From NCBI GenBank assembly GCA_019614645.1, contig JABWDB010000065.1:248001-312000 (forward strand): a stretch of DNA of 64,000 nt, given 5' to 3'. The translations under genes were made by a program, and so were the position numbers. The stretch comes from Stratiolaelaps scimitus. Lineage: Eukaryota > Arthropoda > Arachnida > Mesostigmata > Laelapidae. The notes under the pieces are model-generated. The model did no database searches and was not told where the DNA came from. It was given only the letters and a program-made list of their open reading frames with translations. Shown here piece after piece: positions 10,504 to 20,535 of this stretch; within the stretch, counting starts at the first letter, position 1, and each line of letters opens with the position of its first letter.

Positions 10504-12332
10504 TTTTTTTAATACAGAGGTAAAAGATAAACCTTGCATAGGCACCACTCTTCACTTCTAGGGTATTCGAGTGGTAGTGTCAGATTCTTACTGACAAATT
10601 CCAACCGATTTGTGACTTGGGACAGTGTTCAGTAGACATTGTTCTTATCCATGAGGAATTACTTTGAACAATGTCTTGCAGGGACCGGCAGTCAGCGCTT
10701 ATCGCCGACCGTGTCCTATCCTTCGGTTAGTCCTCTGTCTTGTGCAGAAACTGCATCGGCCGCTAGTCTGGCTATGCGGTCCCTCTCCAGCCTGTCCTTG
10801 GAGGTCAGCAACGCTCTCGCGAGTAGCTCACCCTTGTTCCAGTTATCAGTCGATGTGCAGAGGAAATTGACGAGAGCTCGCATGCCTTCATCTAGGTTCA
10901 GTTCTATCGGCATGTGCTTCGCCTTGACCCCGCTAAGCGCTGCTCAGCTCGCCAGCGTGTGCATGGTATCGTCGTGAGCCTGACAGAGCGTGCAGGAGGA
11001 GGCGATGTCCTTAAAGCGTGATAGATAAGCGTTAAGGTCTCCATGTCCCGTAAGGAACTGGGACAGATAATAGGTCAGCTCGCCACCAGGTCTTTCCGTC
11101 CATTCCCTGATATCAGGGATGGCTTCCCGAACCTTGGCTCCCAGCTTGTTCCTACTGATCCCATTCCATCGGTTTTGCCATTCATTGAGACTGGCCTCTC
11201 GGAGCTCTTGCCTTATCCCTCGTCGGGTCCGACCATGCCTTCTTCCGTTCCTTGGCCTTAATGTCCCATGGCATGGTGCTTGCCAGGACAAAGGCCTCGT
11301 CCCCATTTACTGCTCTGTAAGCCTGCGAGACTGTCAACGCAAGTGTGCGCTGGACCCTCAGCATGATCTTTAAGTTGCGGTCAGTCTCCAAGGCCGGTTC
11401 GGGCCACACGGGGGCACCGAAGAGAATGATGGACTCGGCCACGTTCATCAGTAACCGTCGCTTTCCCTCGCTCGGACCGATCATGTTCGGCATCAGCCTG
11501 GCCAGCTGAGCCGCCGTTTTCGTAGTCTTCTGCGCGGCAATCGCCACGTGAGGGGATCCTCGTAGCGCTCGGTCGAGGTGAACGCCCAGGTATCGCACTG
11601 TCTTTTTCAGCTCGATTTGTACTCTACAGAGCTCGTGCCGGCACTTCTTTTTCCCTACAGGAGGATCGCCTCAGACTTCTGGGGGGCCAGTTCCAGTCCG
11701 TTGGCTCGCATCCGAAGTGAGATATCTGCCAATGCAAGATTGGCGTTCGTCTCTAGTTCTCTTTCCGTGCGCGCCTTTACTGTGAGTGCTATGTCGTCGG
11801 CGTATGCCACGATATCCGTGCCCCCCGGGGTCGTGCCTCAAGCGGAGCACCCCGTCGTAAGTAAGGTTCCATAGGAGTGGGCCCATAATGGAACCTTGCG
11901 GTATACCCGCTGTCATATTGTAACGCACGCCTTCGCTGAAAATGCCTCTGTCTTTCAGGTAGTCAGCGACTATCCTGGTTAGGTAAGTCGGGACTCATTG
12001 CGTCCTGAGCGTTTTCAGTACCACTGGCCACGGCAAGCTGTTGAATGCGTTTCGAACATCTGACATGATTGACGGATAGTACTCCCGCTTTTCGCGTGTC
12101 TCCTTGGCCAGTACCTCTGCCTTCGAGAGCACTCTGTGCACCACCGTTAACACAGACCTCGACTTTCTGAAGCCGTATTGGGCTTCCGAAAGTAGTCCGT
12201 TCTCTTTCGAGAAAGCCCTGAGCCTCTCCTCCTCTACAGACTCGTACGCTTTGGCCAGGGTCCCAAGGAGGCAGATTGGGCGGACGACTACCCCACCTTT
12301 CGGCAGGAGTACTACTTCCGCCTTCTTCCACT
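10504..12332 (-). mobile_element. 5'-truncated R1-clade LINE (copy A)
   Basis: Minus-strand frames run in R1 order. At 12363-11995: 'AQYGFRKSRS' and RT motif A 'SDVRNAFNSLPW'. At 11928-11860: 'AGIPQGSIMGPLLW'. At about 11812-11790: YADD in another frame. At 11598-11182: 'RYLGVHLDRAL' and 'ARLMPNMIGPSEGKRRLL'. At 11306-10944: a C-terminal segment with 'CTLCQAHDD'. Several frameshifts make it defective. The 3' end carries an A7 tail (T7 at 10504-10510). Thirteen-base target duplications flank it (gaatgtatgcctg at 10491-10503, gaacgtgtgcctg at 12333-12345, two mismatches). The empty site is visible in the left unit near 1700-1725. Confidence 0.85.
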
Positions 12333-12559
12333 GAACGTGTGCCTGTAGAGAGTGAAAGTCCAACGGGAATCCGCATCGTCTCGGTCGATCTGCATACTGG
12401 TTTGGTGGATGTGCTAGCTGTCAGGGACCTAGCAAATTTTCCGGACTGACTCACAGCCAACATTTAACGTCTACTGTACTGCTCTTGGCATTGCTTCATA
12501 AGACGGAGCTGCCGGAGACCTATCAGCTGTGCAGTCATCGCTATGACCCCAATTCTTTG

Positions 12560-12775
12560 AATTTAGTTGTTAATGAGGTAAGGTGGTCTACTCTTTCCTC
12601 TGTTTCACACAGGCTGTTCTTGATGCCCGCAGAGGAGCCATATACAGTGAACAGGCTTGTAGCAATAAGGCGATGAAACCGGTCCTTCATGACCTAAATC
12701 GGAGGTTCATTTAGTGGGGGCTCCCGTTGAGTGCTTTCAGGGCCGACAGCGTACACTTGAATGCTTCATCATAAT
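12560..12775. repeat. Array spacer block
   Basis: It matches the blocks at 1930, 8045 and 26480 ('tgaggtaaggtggtctactc', 'gaggagccatatacagtgaa', 'ttcatttagtgggggctccc'). It is noncoding. The CR1-like LINE is inserted about 60 bp further right. Confidence 0.6.
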
Positions 12776-12832
12776 ACTTTATCGAGAACGAGTATATATC
12801 ATTGCGAAGTGCAGCGAAGCACTCTGTATTCA

Positions 12833-12845
12833 ATAGTCCTGAATA
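12833..12845. repeat. Target-site duplication, left copy (CR1-like LINE)
   Basis: ATAGTCCTGAATA is repeated perfectly at 17551-17563. The empty site in the left unit ('caatattcctcaataaaaatac', near 2398-2420) confirms that the DNA between is an insertion. Confidence 0.9.
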
Positions 12846-12927
12846 TATATATCTCTTTTTATTCACACGAGTTGTGTAATATTATAATATACCTATTTTA
12901 CAAACAGTGTGGTGGTTTATAAATATG

Positions 12928-15681
12928 TTACAACGTGCTTCCGCCAGTGGCTGTGGCGAGAGTTCGGTCGTTGTTGTTGTTATTATCTACACTCAATTTC
13001 ATCAAATGGTTCAGTGATCTTATTTGATTGCACTCGCTCGCATGATATTTACAACATTTAGATCCGCAGAATTTACATTTACAGCGATCATTTGCGTCGT
13101 GGTATCCCTCGGATTGACATACAAGGTGCTGGAAGCCGTGTACGGCGAACCTAGTGATATGGTGTCTGTTTACTCTGCCGCTAAGTTTCCAAGTGTCATC
13201 TGTCATGGCCGGCGTCATAGAAAATAAAGGGTCCACCTCACTCTTCTTCCTATTTTGGCAGTCAATGAACGTACGATAACTTTCTGTTTCTGGGAGATTG
13301 AAAGTTTCGCGGACTTCTTCTACGAATGATGGTGTGTCGGTCAGCAGATAGACAATTCGATTTCGGGCCGTCGCGTGCAATCCAAGTACCGCTTTCAGGA
13401 ACGCCGGTTTAACTCTGTCTAAGGTGGTCAGATCCCGGCAAGTGAGTTTGTCCCAGACAACCTGGATCAACGCTTTCCTGGCTCGCTCTTCAACATGCGG
13501 GGCGAATGACTTGCCTGTTGTTGTTATAGTTAGTCCGAGGTATGTAAACGAATTAACTATTTGCAGTCGCTCTCTGTCTAATCGGAACGCGTCCGTCTCG
13601 CAAAGCCTTCCCCCTTTTCGAAACTTCATTGCCACAGTCTTGGCTTTATTGATCTGAAGCCCGATATCGGTTACATAGTTATTTAGGGTTGTCAACGCTT
13701 GCTGGAGATGAAATCTGCTCCTGCAGTACATAACGAGGTCGTCTGCGTATAAAATGAGGCTCACTGATGGGTGGCGCTGTTTAATACATGATGGAAGGTC
13801 GCTGATGAGGAGAGAAAAAAGCAACGGACTTAGGTTATCCCCTTGGGCGAACCCCGTCGTCTGTTCCACCCCGTGCCTCTCCACGACTCCATCGTCTATA
13901 AGTACTATGTTCTTCTGTAAAATATCTTTCAGCAGCCCTAGTACATTAAGAGGCACGCCTTGATATGCTAGCTTTGAGAGTACTGTGCTTCTGGACCCCG
14001 AATCAAAGGCAGCTTTAAAATCGACAAAAACTGCGTACAGGTATTGCTTCGGGCGGTCCAATGTATTGTTGACATCGTCGATGAGTATCCTGCAAGCTGT
14101 CATCGTCGATCTGCCGGTACGGAAGCCGTGTTGCTCAGGCGGAAGAGCGTCGCGCTGTTCGAGATAGTAGGATAGACGTCGGACTAGGATACTTGAGAGT
14201 AGCTTATATATACAGCTCTTTTTCGCAATTCCCCTCCAGGACTTCGGATCATTGGGATCTCCCTTTCCCTTAGGAATTATCACCATTGAGCACTCCCGCC
14301 ATGCTGCAGGGATTCTTCCCGTTGTCAGACAGGCATTGAATAGTCTTGTCCAACAGGGTGCGAAAGCCAAAGCTTCCTTAATGTGTTCGTTGTAAATTCC
14401 GTCGGGTCCGCACGCCTTGCGGTTGGGAAGCCTGAAGATGCCATGTAGAACTTCTGCAACCGTAAATTCTCTCTGAAGGTTTAAAATATACTCGAGTTCC
14501 TCTGCACGCCAGCACGAATGGTAGTGCGGCACCTCGGTGGGAACGGTGTCGCTAGTGCTCAAGATACCCCGGAAGCGTGCTTGGAGAGCTTCCGGGTTGA
14601 CTGGGCAGGTGGGCCTGACTGCACTAGAGTGTCGGAGCCAGACGTGTGGAGTTCGTTCCGCTTCGTGTAGTAGTTTGGCCTCACGCTTTTCTTCAAAGTT
14701 CTGCTTGGCGGTTCTAAGGCAGTCTCTGTAATACTTCTTAATCCTTGTGGTAAACGGCGCGAGGTGTGTTTGGTGTCTACCCATCTCTCTTGCTTGAAGC
14801 GAGATGCGTTTAGCCTGCGTTCATTCTTGAGTCCACCACGGTCTAGTAGGTTGGGGTCGTTTGGGGGCTACACATGCTTTCAGCGTTGTGCTTAGAAAGG
14901 TGTGATACTGTTCGACCTCCGGGTTATCTACGTACGGGAAGATAGCGCTGAACGCATCGGGCAGCTTACTACCATCTAGTTTCCTGCTACCTGTATGTCG
15001 TTTGCTGGAGTGTGTGCTTTCCCGATCTCTCAGTGTCACTTCGAGCCCGACCGGCAGATGCCACTTGAGAAGGCCACCCTCTTTGAGCGGATTTTCTGGA
15101 CCAACGTATCGGGCGTCTTGACTTAGATTTGTGGCGAATATGTCGATCACTGAGGTCCCCATGGGGCCGACAAAAGTTGGAATTTCCGGATCCGTAGCTA
15201 CCCACAATCCAAAGCTATCCAGGATCTCCATGCACGCGACCGTCCGTGGCTGTTCTGGCTGATCAATTCTCACATTCAGGTCGCCAGCGAGTACTGTCGG
15301 CTTCCCAGTCGTCAGTCTGCAGCACCTTAGAAGCTTTTCGGTGAGCATAAGCGTGCCTTCTACATCATGCGGCCGTACGTACATTGCGATGATACTAAGG
15401 TTCTTCCCTTCGAGAACTACGCAGTTGTCTTCCGCCAGGGCCAGCTTCATTGGCCCGAGTCGATGGTTGTAGAACACGGCTACGCCGCCGCTAGCACGGC
15501 CTGTAGCACTCAGCCGCGTTGCAGGGCAGCATGCAGAGTAGAAATTGGGTAGTGTGAGGGGTGTGGTCGACCAGGTCTCCGTCAGTATGAGTACATCGAC
15601 CATTTGGAGAGTGTCCTCGGGAAGTAGGAGAAGCGAGGAAGAAATACTCTCACAATTCCACTGCACTAGACTTATTCTCAC
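12928..15681 (-). pseudogene. CR1-like LINE ORF2: APE endonuclease and reverse transcriptase, one premature stop
   Basis: One frame of 918 codons is broken only by a TGA at 14823-14821 (after TRPWWTQE). It could be a CpG C-to-T change from CGA. The N-terminal part is an APE-like endonuclease: VQWNC, LILTETW, MYVRP, LAGDLNV. The usual SDH near its end reads KWH, so a catalytic Asp appears lost. The RT has ACGPDGIYN, GFRTGRST, motif A VFVDFKAAFD, motif B FAQGDNLSPLLF and YADD. The C terminus has a Cys/His cluster (CKCKFCGSKCCKYHASEC). ORF2 overlaps the ORF1 stop (GTGA). Its frame is open further upstream with no ATG at the joint, so initiation by coupling or frameshift is an inference. The element is recent but inactive. 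Confidence 0.85.
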
Positions 15682-17195
15682 TGGCTTCTTTGCTTGCGGC
15701 GACCTCTCCGTCCGTACGTCGGGTGACTGCCTCGGTCCTCCTCCTGAAGCGCCGCGATGATAAGTTCGCTGAGCGTTGGTTTCGGGGGCCGTGGAAAATC
15801 CCGCACAAACTTCGTCTGCTTCACCTCATTCCTTGGCTTCGGTCCACCGCGGTCGACTTTACGTTGCTGTTCCTGAGGGTGACACCGGCGTCCTTTTGTC
15901 CACAAGGGCGGCAAGTAGTTGCGGGTTTGTTCTTCTCGACGTTGCCTCGGTTTCGGGGTGGTCTCCCTTTGATCTAGCTGTTTGTTCGCGCGAAGTCGGT
16001 ATCCCGTCGCGTTATCGGCTGTTTGGGGCGCTCGAATTTTGCGATCTAGGAGGTTAGCTACCCTACGCGCTATGCTTTTTGCACATGCGTCTGCCGCGTC
16101 TGGCGTCGATGAGTATGAATAGTTCCCTCTGTTCACTAGTGAACGGTGAATGTGCACCGCGTTGATCACGTCAATGTTCCATTCTTGGCAGTGAGTAAGT
16201 AGAGCGTCGTTCGCGTCTTTACACTCCTTGCTGAACTCCGGTATCGTTGCAACAGTTAGTGAGCAGTCTGGTCTGGCCTTCTTCAAGTCCGTTGCAAACT
16301 TCTGTACACACGCCACAAATTGATCCTTCTTGAATTGCATGCAATCCTCATAGCCTGCATGGAGAATTATGTGGATGGGCTGAGAGTGGTCCTTCAGAAA
16401 CTTTTCGGCCTCCTTGAAAATTTCGTCTGCTCCTGACTTCGATGATGGGCGGAAGGCAACGGAACTATTTTTAGGTAGGTACGCAAGGACTCGTTTCCTC
16501 AACTGTCGAAGCACTTTGTCACCGATAATGAGGGCTGTCTTTGTTGGTACTCTCGGACGCGTTTCTGTTGCTGCATTTAGACGTCCTTGTTGACAATCGT
16601 TTCTATATCCCGGGTTATGCACTGTAGTTGTGGCCCCGTCGAGTCGCGGGGTAATCTTCTCTTCAAGCCGTCGAACCCGGTTTACGAGATACACAATATA
16701 GTTCATCAGCGGGAGGTTGAGTGTATCTTGCTTGTCCAGTTCAGTTATCAGCTGGTCTGGTGTGAGGTTCATTGTGGGAATTGAGCACAGGCGACAGTTC
16801 CACTTCGCGCCAGGTTCTTCTGACGGAACGTTTTCATCTGGGGCTCGACAGCCAGTGTGAAATACTCGTTCGCATTTGTCGCACTTCAGGGATATACTGC
16901 TTAGCGGTTTTAGGCAGCGCTTACATTGGTCGGCCACTGTCACATCTATTTCCATTCCGCTAAGCGCCTGTTGATTCGGCATAGTGTTCGGGCGTTTGTT
17001 GTTTACCAAAACCTCTAATTCGTCGGAACCTTCGTCACACTGGGAAATGCGGCGTTTCCGAAAACCTGGTCTGGATGGGGTGCTGTGTGCTTCCAATAAA
17101 CCGGTAGGCCGTTTCTCTGGATCGGCAGCCGGGGCGCTGGAAGTTTCAATAGTCCCGATAGATGCACTCCTCAACTCGTTGGTATTGCCCGACAC
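15678..17195 (-). CDS. CR1-like LINE ORF1 protein (PHD finger plus SGNH-like domain)
   Basis: The open frame gives up to 505 residues. A PHD-type zinc finger spans residues 91-137 (C91, C94, C105, C108, H113, C116, C134, C137). A leucine-rich segment that may be coiled coil lies at about 145-181. An SGNH-hydrolase-like domain spans about 218-385 (IIGDKVLRQL, ILHAGYEDC, a late His in NAVHIH). The block I Ser expected after GD is Lys (GDK) and the GxND block reads AGYED, so esterase activity is doubtful. Families of this type bind the element RNA. The open frame begins with GTG just after an in-frame TAG. The first ATG is residue 72 (16982), upstream of the finger, so the true start is uncertain or the original ATG is lost. 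Confidence 0.85.
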   Translation of the reverse strand: MSGNTNELRSASIGTIETSSAPAADPEKRPTGLLEAHSTPSRPGFRKRRISQCDEGSDELEVLVNNKRPNTMPNQQALSGMEIDVTVADQCKRCLKPLSSISLKCDKCERVFHTGCRAPDENVPSEEPGAKWNCRLCSIPTMNLTPDQLITELDKQDTLNLPLMNYIVYLVNRVRRLEEKITPRLDGATTTVHNPGYRNDCQQGRLNAATETRPRVPTKTALIIGDKVLRQLRKRVLAYLPKNSSVAFRPSSKSGADEIFKEAEKFLKDHSQPIHIILHAGYEDCMQFKKDQFVACVQKFATDLKKARPDCSLTVATIPEFSKECKDANDALLTHCQEWNIDVINAVHIHRSLVNRGNYSYSSTPDAADACAKSIARRVANLLDRKIRAPQTADNATGYRLRANKQLDQRETTPKPRQRREEQTRNYLPPLWTKGRRCHPQEQQRKVDRGGPKPRNEVKQTKFVRDFPRPPKPTLSELIIAALQEEDRGSHPTYGRRGRRKQRSQ

Positions 17196-17550
17196 ACAGG
17201 ACTAAGGGTACTTTTTGCAACAGTCCACTAATCGACGAATCGACGTCCGTCTCACCGAGCTGGTCCGCGCAAACAACTAGTGCAGGGGGACCGTGAGAAG
17301 GAGTAGGGAGGAGTGGTAGAGGGAGAACATGTGTTCTGCCGACGGGCCTGTTCAGAGCCTGTCCTCAGTACGGTACTTTGTGCGCATAGTTCACTCTGGA
17401 GCGTAACTCACATTCGTGCTCTGAGTTGAGGTGGATCGTTGGGCACACACAAATCCGGCAAATCACAGCTATGAACAGTCGGATCACGAGATTTTCGGGA
17501 GCACTGTTGTTGCGTGACCGTAGCGGATTCGGTCGCGGAGCGATAACAAT

Positions 17551-17563
17551 ATAGTCCTGAATA
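17551..17563. repeat. Target-site duplication, right copy (CR1-like LINE)
   Basis: Perfect repeat of 12833-12845. To its right the array sequence resumes at 'agaaagttattagc' and then 'atcgtcggagggtgacac', which matches 2422-2440 of the left unit. Confidence 0.9.
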
Positions 17564-17854
17564 AGAAAGTTATTAGCTATTAATTATCGTCGGAGGGTGA
17601 CACATCTCTCCAAAACTGGCACCAAAACACGACACCTCTCAGCTCTTATCTGCCTGTGTAATTGAACAGCTCCATAGGTACGGCGCACGACTGAAGCTAT
17701 TGGCTGGCCCTTCATTTTTGCACTATTCAGCAAGAATTGGTGTCCTCACTGATGTGTCATCGTTATTCAAAACTGTTTTATCTAAATACCAACACATCAT
17801 ACTCTTTCTTCGCTCTACTCAGCGCAACATTATGGAATAATTATCACAATGATT

Positions 17855-20535
17855 TAGGGCGTCGCCGCAGTCCTGCGGTCCGTTTCTTGGATCCACTCCT
17901 CCAACTCGTCCCAGTCCTGGCTGCCATCATGCCCCGCCCATCCTCATGAACCCGGCTCCCACTACAGTCCCTCAGGACGCCATAGCCCCCCAAGACGCCA
18001 CTGCCGTCCAGGTCGCCAATCCTAATGCGAGTGTAGATTCGCCCGGCGTAGTCTTAGTCGGCACATAACCCGGAGGTCCGCTTGGCGCCTCAGCCACGTC
18101 AGCTACCTAAACCTCGATCTGCGGCTACAGGCGGCTATGCGCGACGCCTGCGTCTTCAGCGTTGTCCCAAAGGCCGTGCGATCTCTGGTTGCGATGGCCC
18201 TCACGGACGTCCTCCGAGACGTTCCCTCCTGAAAGGTGCTTCGAACGTTCGTCGGACAAAAGATACACAACATACTCTCGCCCGGCTGTTTCGATGGAAC
18301 CTGGCGGCCTTCCGTGCCGGGGCGGGCTTACGCCATCACCCACCCCGCGGACCTCATACACCGTCCACGGGCACGGGCCAGCCTGCTACGCGAATCGCGT
18401 CATTGAAACTCTCCGAGGGTGGCATCTCTAGCGCTGCCAGCGTCCTGTGTTCTACCGCCTCAGCTACAGACTCCCTCGAGGTCATCAACGCCCTCAGCGC
18501 TAAGCACCCCCTCCCCGGCCCCTCCTGACTACGCTTTCCCTAAACGTCCTCCACGGATCGACATGGCCCCGACTGATGAGGTCTTTGCGACCGACGGCCT
18601 TTGGCCTCGTCACCTCAGGCACCTGCTCTCCCCGGCCTTTGGTGCCATCGCCACCGTGCTCTTCAAGGCCCTCGCTAAGGTGGTGGGTGGACTGCATGCG
18701 GGCCGGTAAGGTGCCTCCGGCGTTACGGCCCACATTTTTTGGTGCTTGCCTCTCGCTCGCAAGAAGAAAGAGACGTCGATGCGTCCCATTGCCTGCTCTA
18801 GCACGAGCCGTCGCCTGTGGGCTAAGACAGCATGGGCCAACAAGAGTGACACAGTCGTCACCCTGCTTGACCCAACCCAGATGGTGTGCAGCCAGCCGCC
18901 TGGGACTGAGGTTGTGGCTCATGCGGCACGCGCATTTATCTACGCCCATCTGTTCCTGGTCAAGTTAGATTTTCGCAAATCCTTCAACGGTCCTCCTTGC
19001 TTATCGCTGCCCTTCCCGTCGGGACTTCGTTCTGCGAGAGGTCACCAACCGTGTCCCCGGCCTCTGGTTTACCTGGCTTATCGCTGCCCTTCCCGCCTTA
19101 TCATGGACCCCACCGTCCTCAGTTTCGAGTGCATGGTTCAGGAAGAAAATTTGCTGGGCCCGGCCCTCTTCTGTTTAGCCCTTCGACCCCTCTTAGGGTT
19201 CCTCCAGGCCATCCTTCAGCTGTGGTTGCATGCCAACGCCATGGCCGCCCACGGAACGTTGGCGACCGTCGCCTCCGACGTCCAGCGAATATTCGACTAC
19301 GAGGGGCCCAGCGGCCTCGCCCTCAACCCCGCAAAGCGCGAGGTTTTCTCCTTGGACTCCCATCTCAACTTCTCATGCTTGCTTCCAGGATTCCGCCTCA
19401 CTCAAAGGTCGTCACTTGGGCTCGTCGGCACCCCTCTTACGGACGACGTTGCTTCGAGAGGACTTCGGTGATGCTCGACCGACTGCCTCTGCAGGGCACT
19501 CACCATGGGCTCTTCTTCTTTCGGTCCACCTTCTCGGTGGCGCGCATGCAGCACTTGTTCAGTACGAGCCTTTGACGATATGGTGCAGGACCCTTACACT
19601 GATCCTCAACCTCCAACTTCCTCAGGCAGCGGCGTCGCAGGCTACCCCAACGGTGCGCTTTGGTGGCCTCAGCATCCCCAGCGTTCACCGCCTGGCTGAT
19701 ATTTGCTACGCCTCTTCGCTCAGGTCGGTCCCTGACGTGGTAGCCAGGCTCCTCGCCCCGATCTTCCCCTCCACGTCTCTGCTTCTCATGAGGGTGCCCT
19801 TGACCAAAAGAGCATCTATGCGATGGAAGCGGCTATGATCTGATGTTCTCCACAAGGAGCTGTGGGATTCGCTCCTGGTCTAAGTGCCATACGTCGCTGA
19901 CAAAGCTCGCCTCCGCTCGGTCGACCGAGGTGGTTCGGGGGTATGGCTCCACGCGCTTCTTTCGGCACTGACCACGACGAACTCTATCTCCTGTTTGGTG
20001 TAGGCCTCCGCCTCGGGCCCCTGTTGTTGTGGCCTACAGATGCGGCCGTTGCGGAAACCTTGTCGCGACGAATGGTCGCCACGACCTATGATGCGTATGC
20101 AGCATCGGTTGCCAGCCACATCACGCTTAATGACACACTCATGGGGGTCCTCCTCTCAGCCGGTATTCCTTGCACAAAAGAGCCGCAGATCCTCGATTAT
20201 ACGGACGGGCGCCGCCCTAGCGTCCTCACCCTTATCCCCCACCACCGAGGCCAGCACATCGTTTGAGGAGACACGGTGGTTGACACCCTGGCACCCCCTT
20301 ATGCCAAGTACAGTGTAACCACCCCTGGTCATGTGGTATCCCATGCGGAGCGGGCCAGGCTACGGAAATACGCCGCCCTCCAGGCAACTCACCGTTTTTC
20401 CCTCTTGTCTTCGAAACCCCAGGCGGCTACGGCCGCCTGGGGTTTCGAAGACAAGAGGCTCACTGCTAAGATCCTCGAAGGAACCTACCACAGGCTGGTC
20501 CGCGCCACCTTCTTATTTTCTTTAAAGGGGGGATG
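17855..20535 (+). pseudogene. Degenerate RLE-type non-LTR retrotransposon (array copy 2)
   Basis: This is the longest copy of the family. Frames give 'TDEVFATDGLWPRHL' (18560-18610), then MRPIACSSTSRRLWAK and 'VAHAARAFIY', RT motif A 'LVKLDFRKSFNGP' (18958-18995), motif B 'LLGPALFCLALRPLL' (19150-19200) and 'GLALNPAKREV' after a lost YxDD region. The C-terminal region is 'YLLFGVGLRLGP', 'ITLNDTLMGVLLSAGIP' and 'DGRRPSVLTLIPHHRGQHIV', consistent with a restriction-like endonuclease whose PD motif is altered. The frame is broken several times. A 58 bp palindrome has formed inside it (20401-20458). Confidence 0.7.
20401..20458. repeat. Perfect 27 bp inverted repeat with 4 bp loop
   Basis: The arms 20401-20427 and 20432-20458 are exact reverse complements around 'tacg'. 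The sister copies near 4690-4730 and 35605-35650 have only the left arm and continue directly into 'ggccccctcactgctaa'. The right arm is therefore a local inverted insertion, best explained by a template switch. The structure has no ancestral counterpart in the element. Confidence 0.9.

Larger units (their letters stand above)
10202..12411. repeat. Near-identical tract shared with 24131-26340
   Basis: Offset 13929 aligns this segment with 24131-26340. By eye I found one substitution (C at 11850, T at 25779). Identity ends sharply on the left at a 'tgaata/tgaac' difference just before 10202 and on the right at 12412 (T here, C at 26341). The tract covers SINE-A, the R1 LINE and some flank on both sides. 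Confidence 0.8.
12846..17550 (-). mobile_element. Full-length CR1-like LINE, 4705 bp
   Basis: It is bounded by perfect 13 bp target duplications and runs on the minus strand: 5' UTR about 17550-17196, ORF1 17195-15678, ORF2 15681-12928, 3' UTR with an AATAAA close to a 'gagatatata' end at 12846. The PHD/SGNH-like ORF1 and APE-type endonuclease plus RT in ORF2 are typical of the CR1/L2 group. The exact clade is not settled. It interrupts only one array unit, so it inserted after the units were duplicated. Confidence 0.9.

Noticed and set aside
10285..12334. Plus-strand ORFs across the R1 LINE (10639-10977, 11119-11373, 11578-11874, 12104-12334)
   Set aside because: They are antisense shadows of the minus-strand LINE protein. 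Identical sets at 24568-26263 simply reflect the duplicated tract.
13024..17205. Plus-strand ORFs opposite the CR1-like LINE
   Set aside because: Antisense shadows of ORF1 and ORF2. They show no family features.
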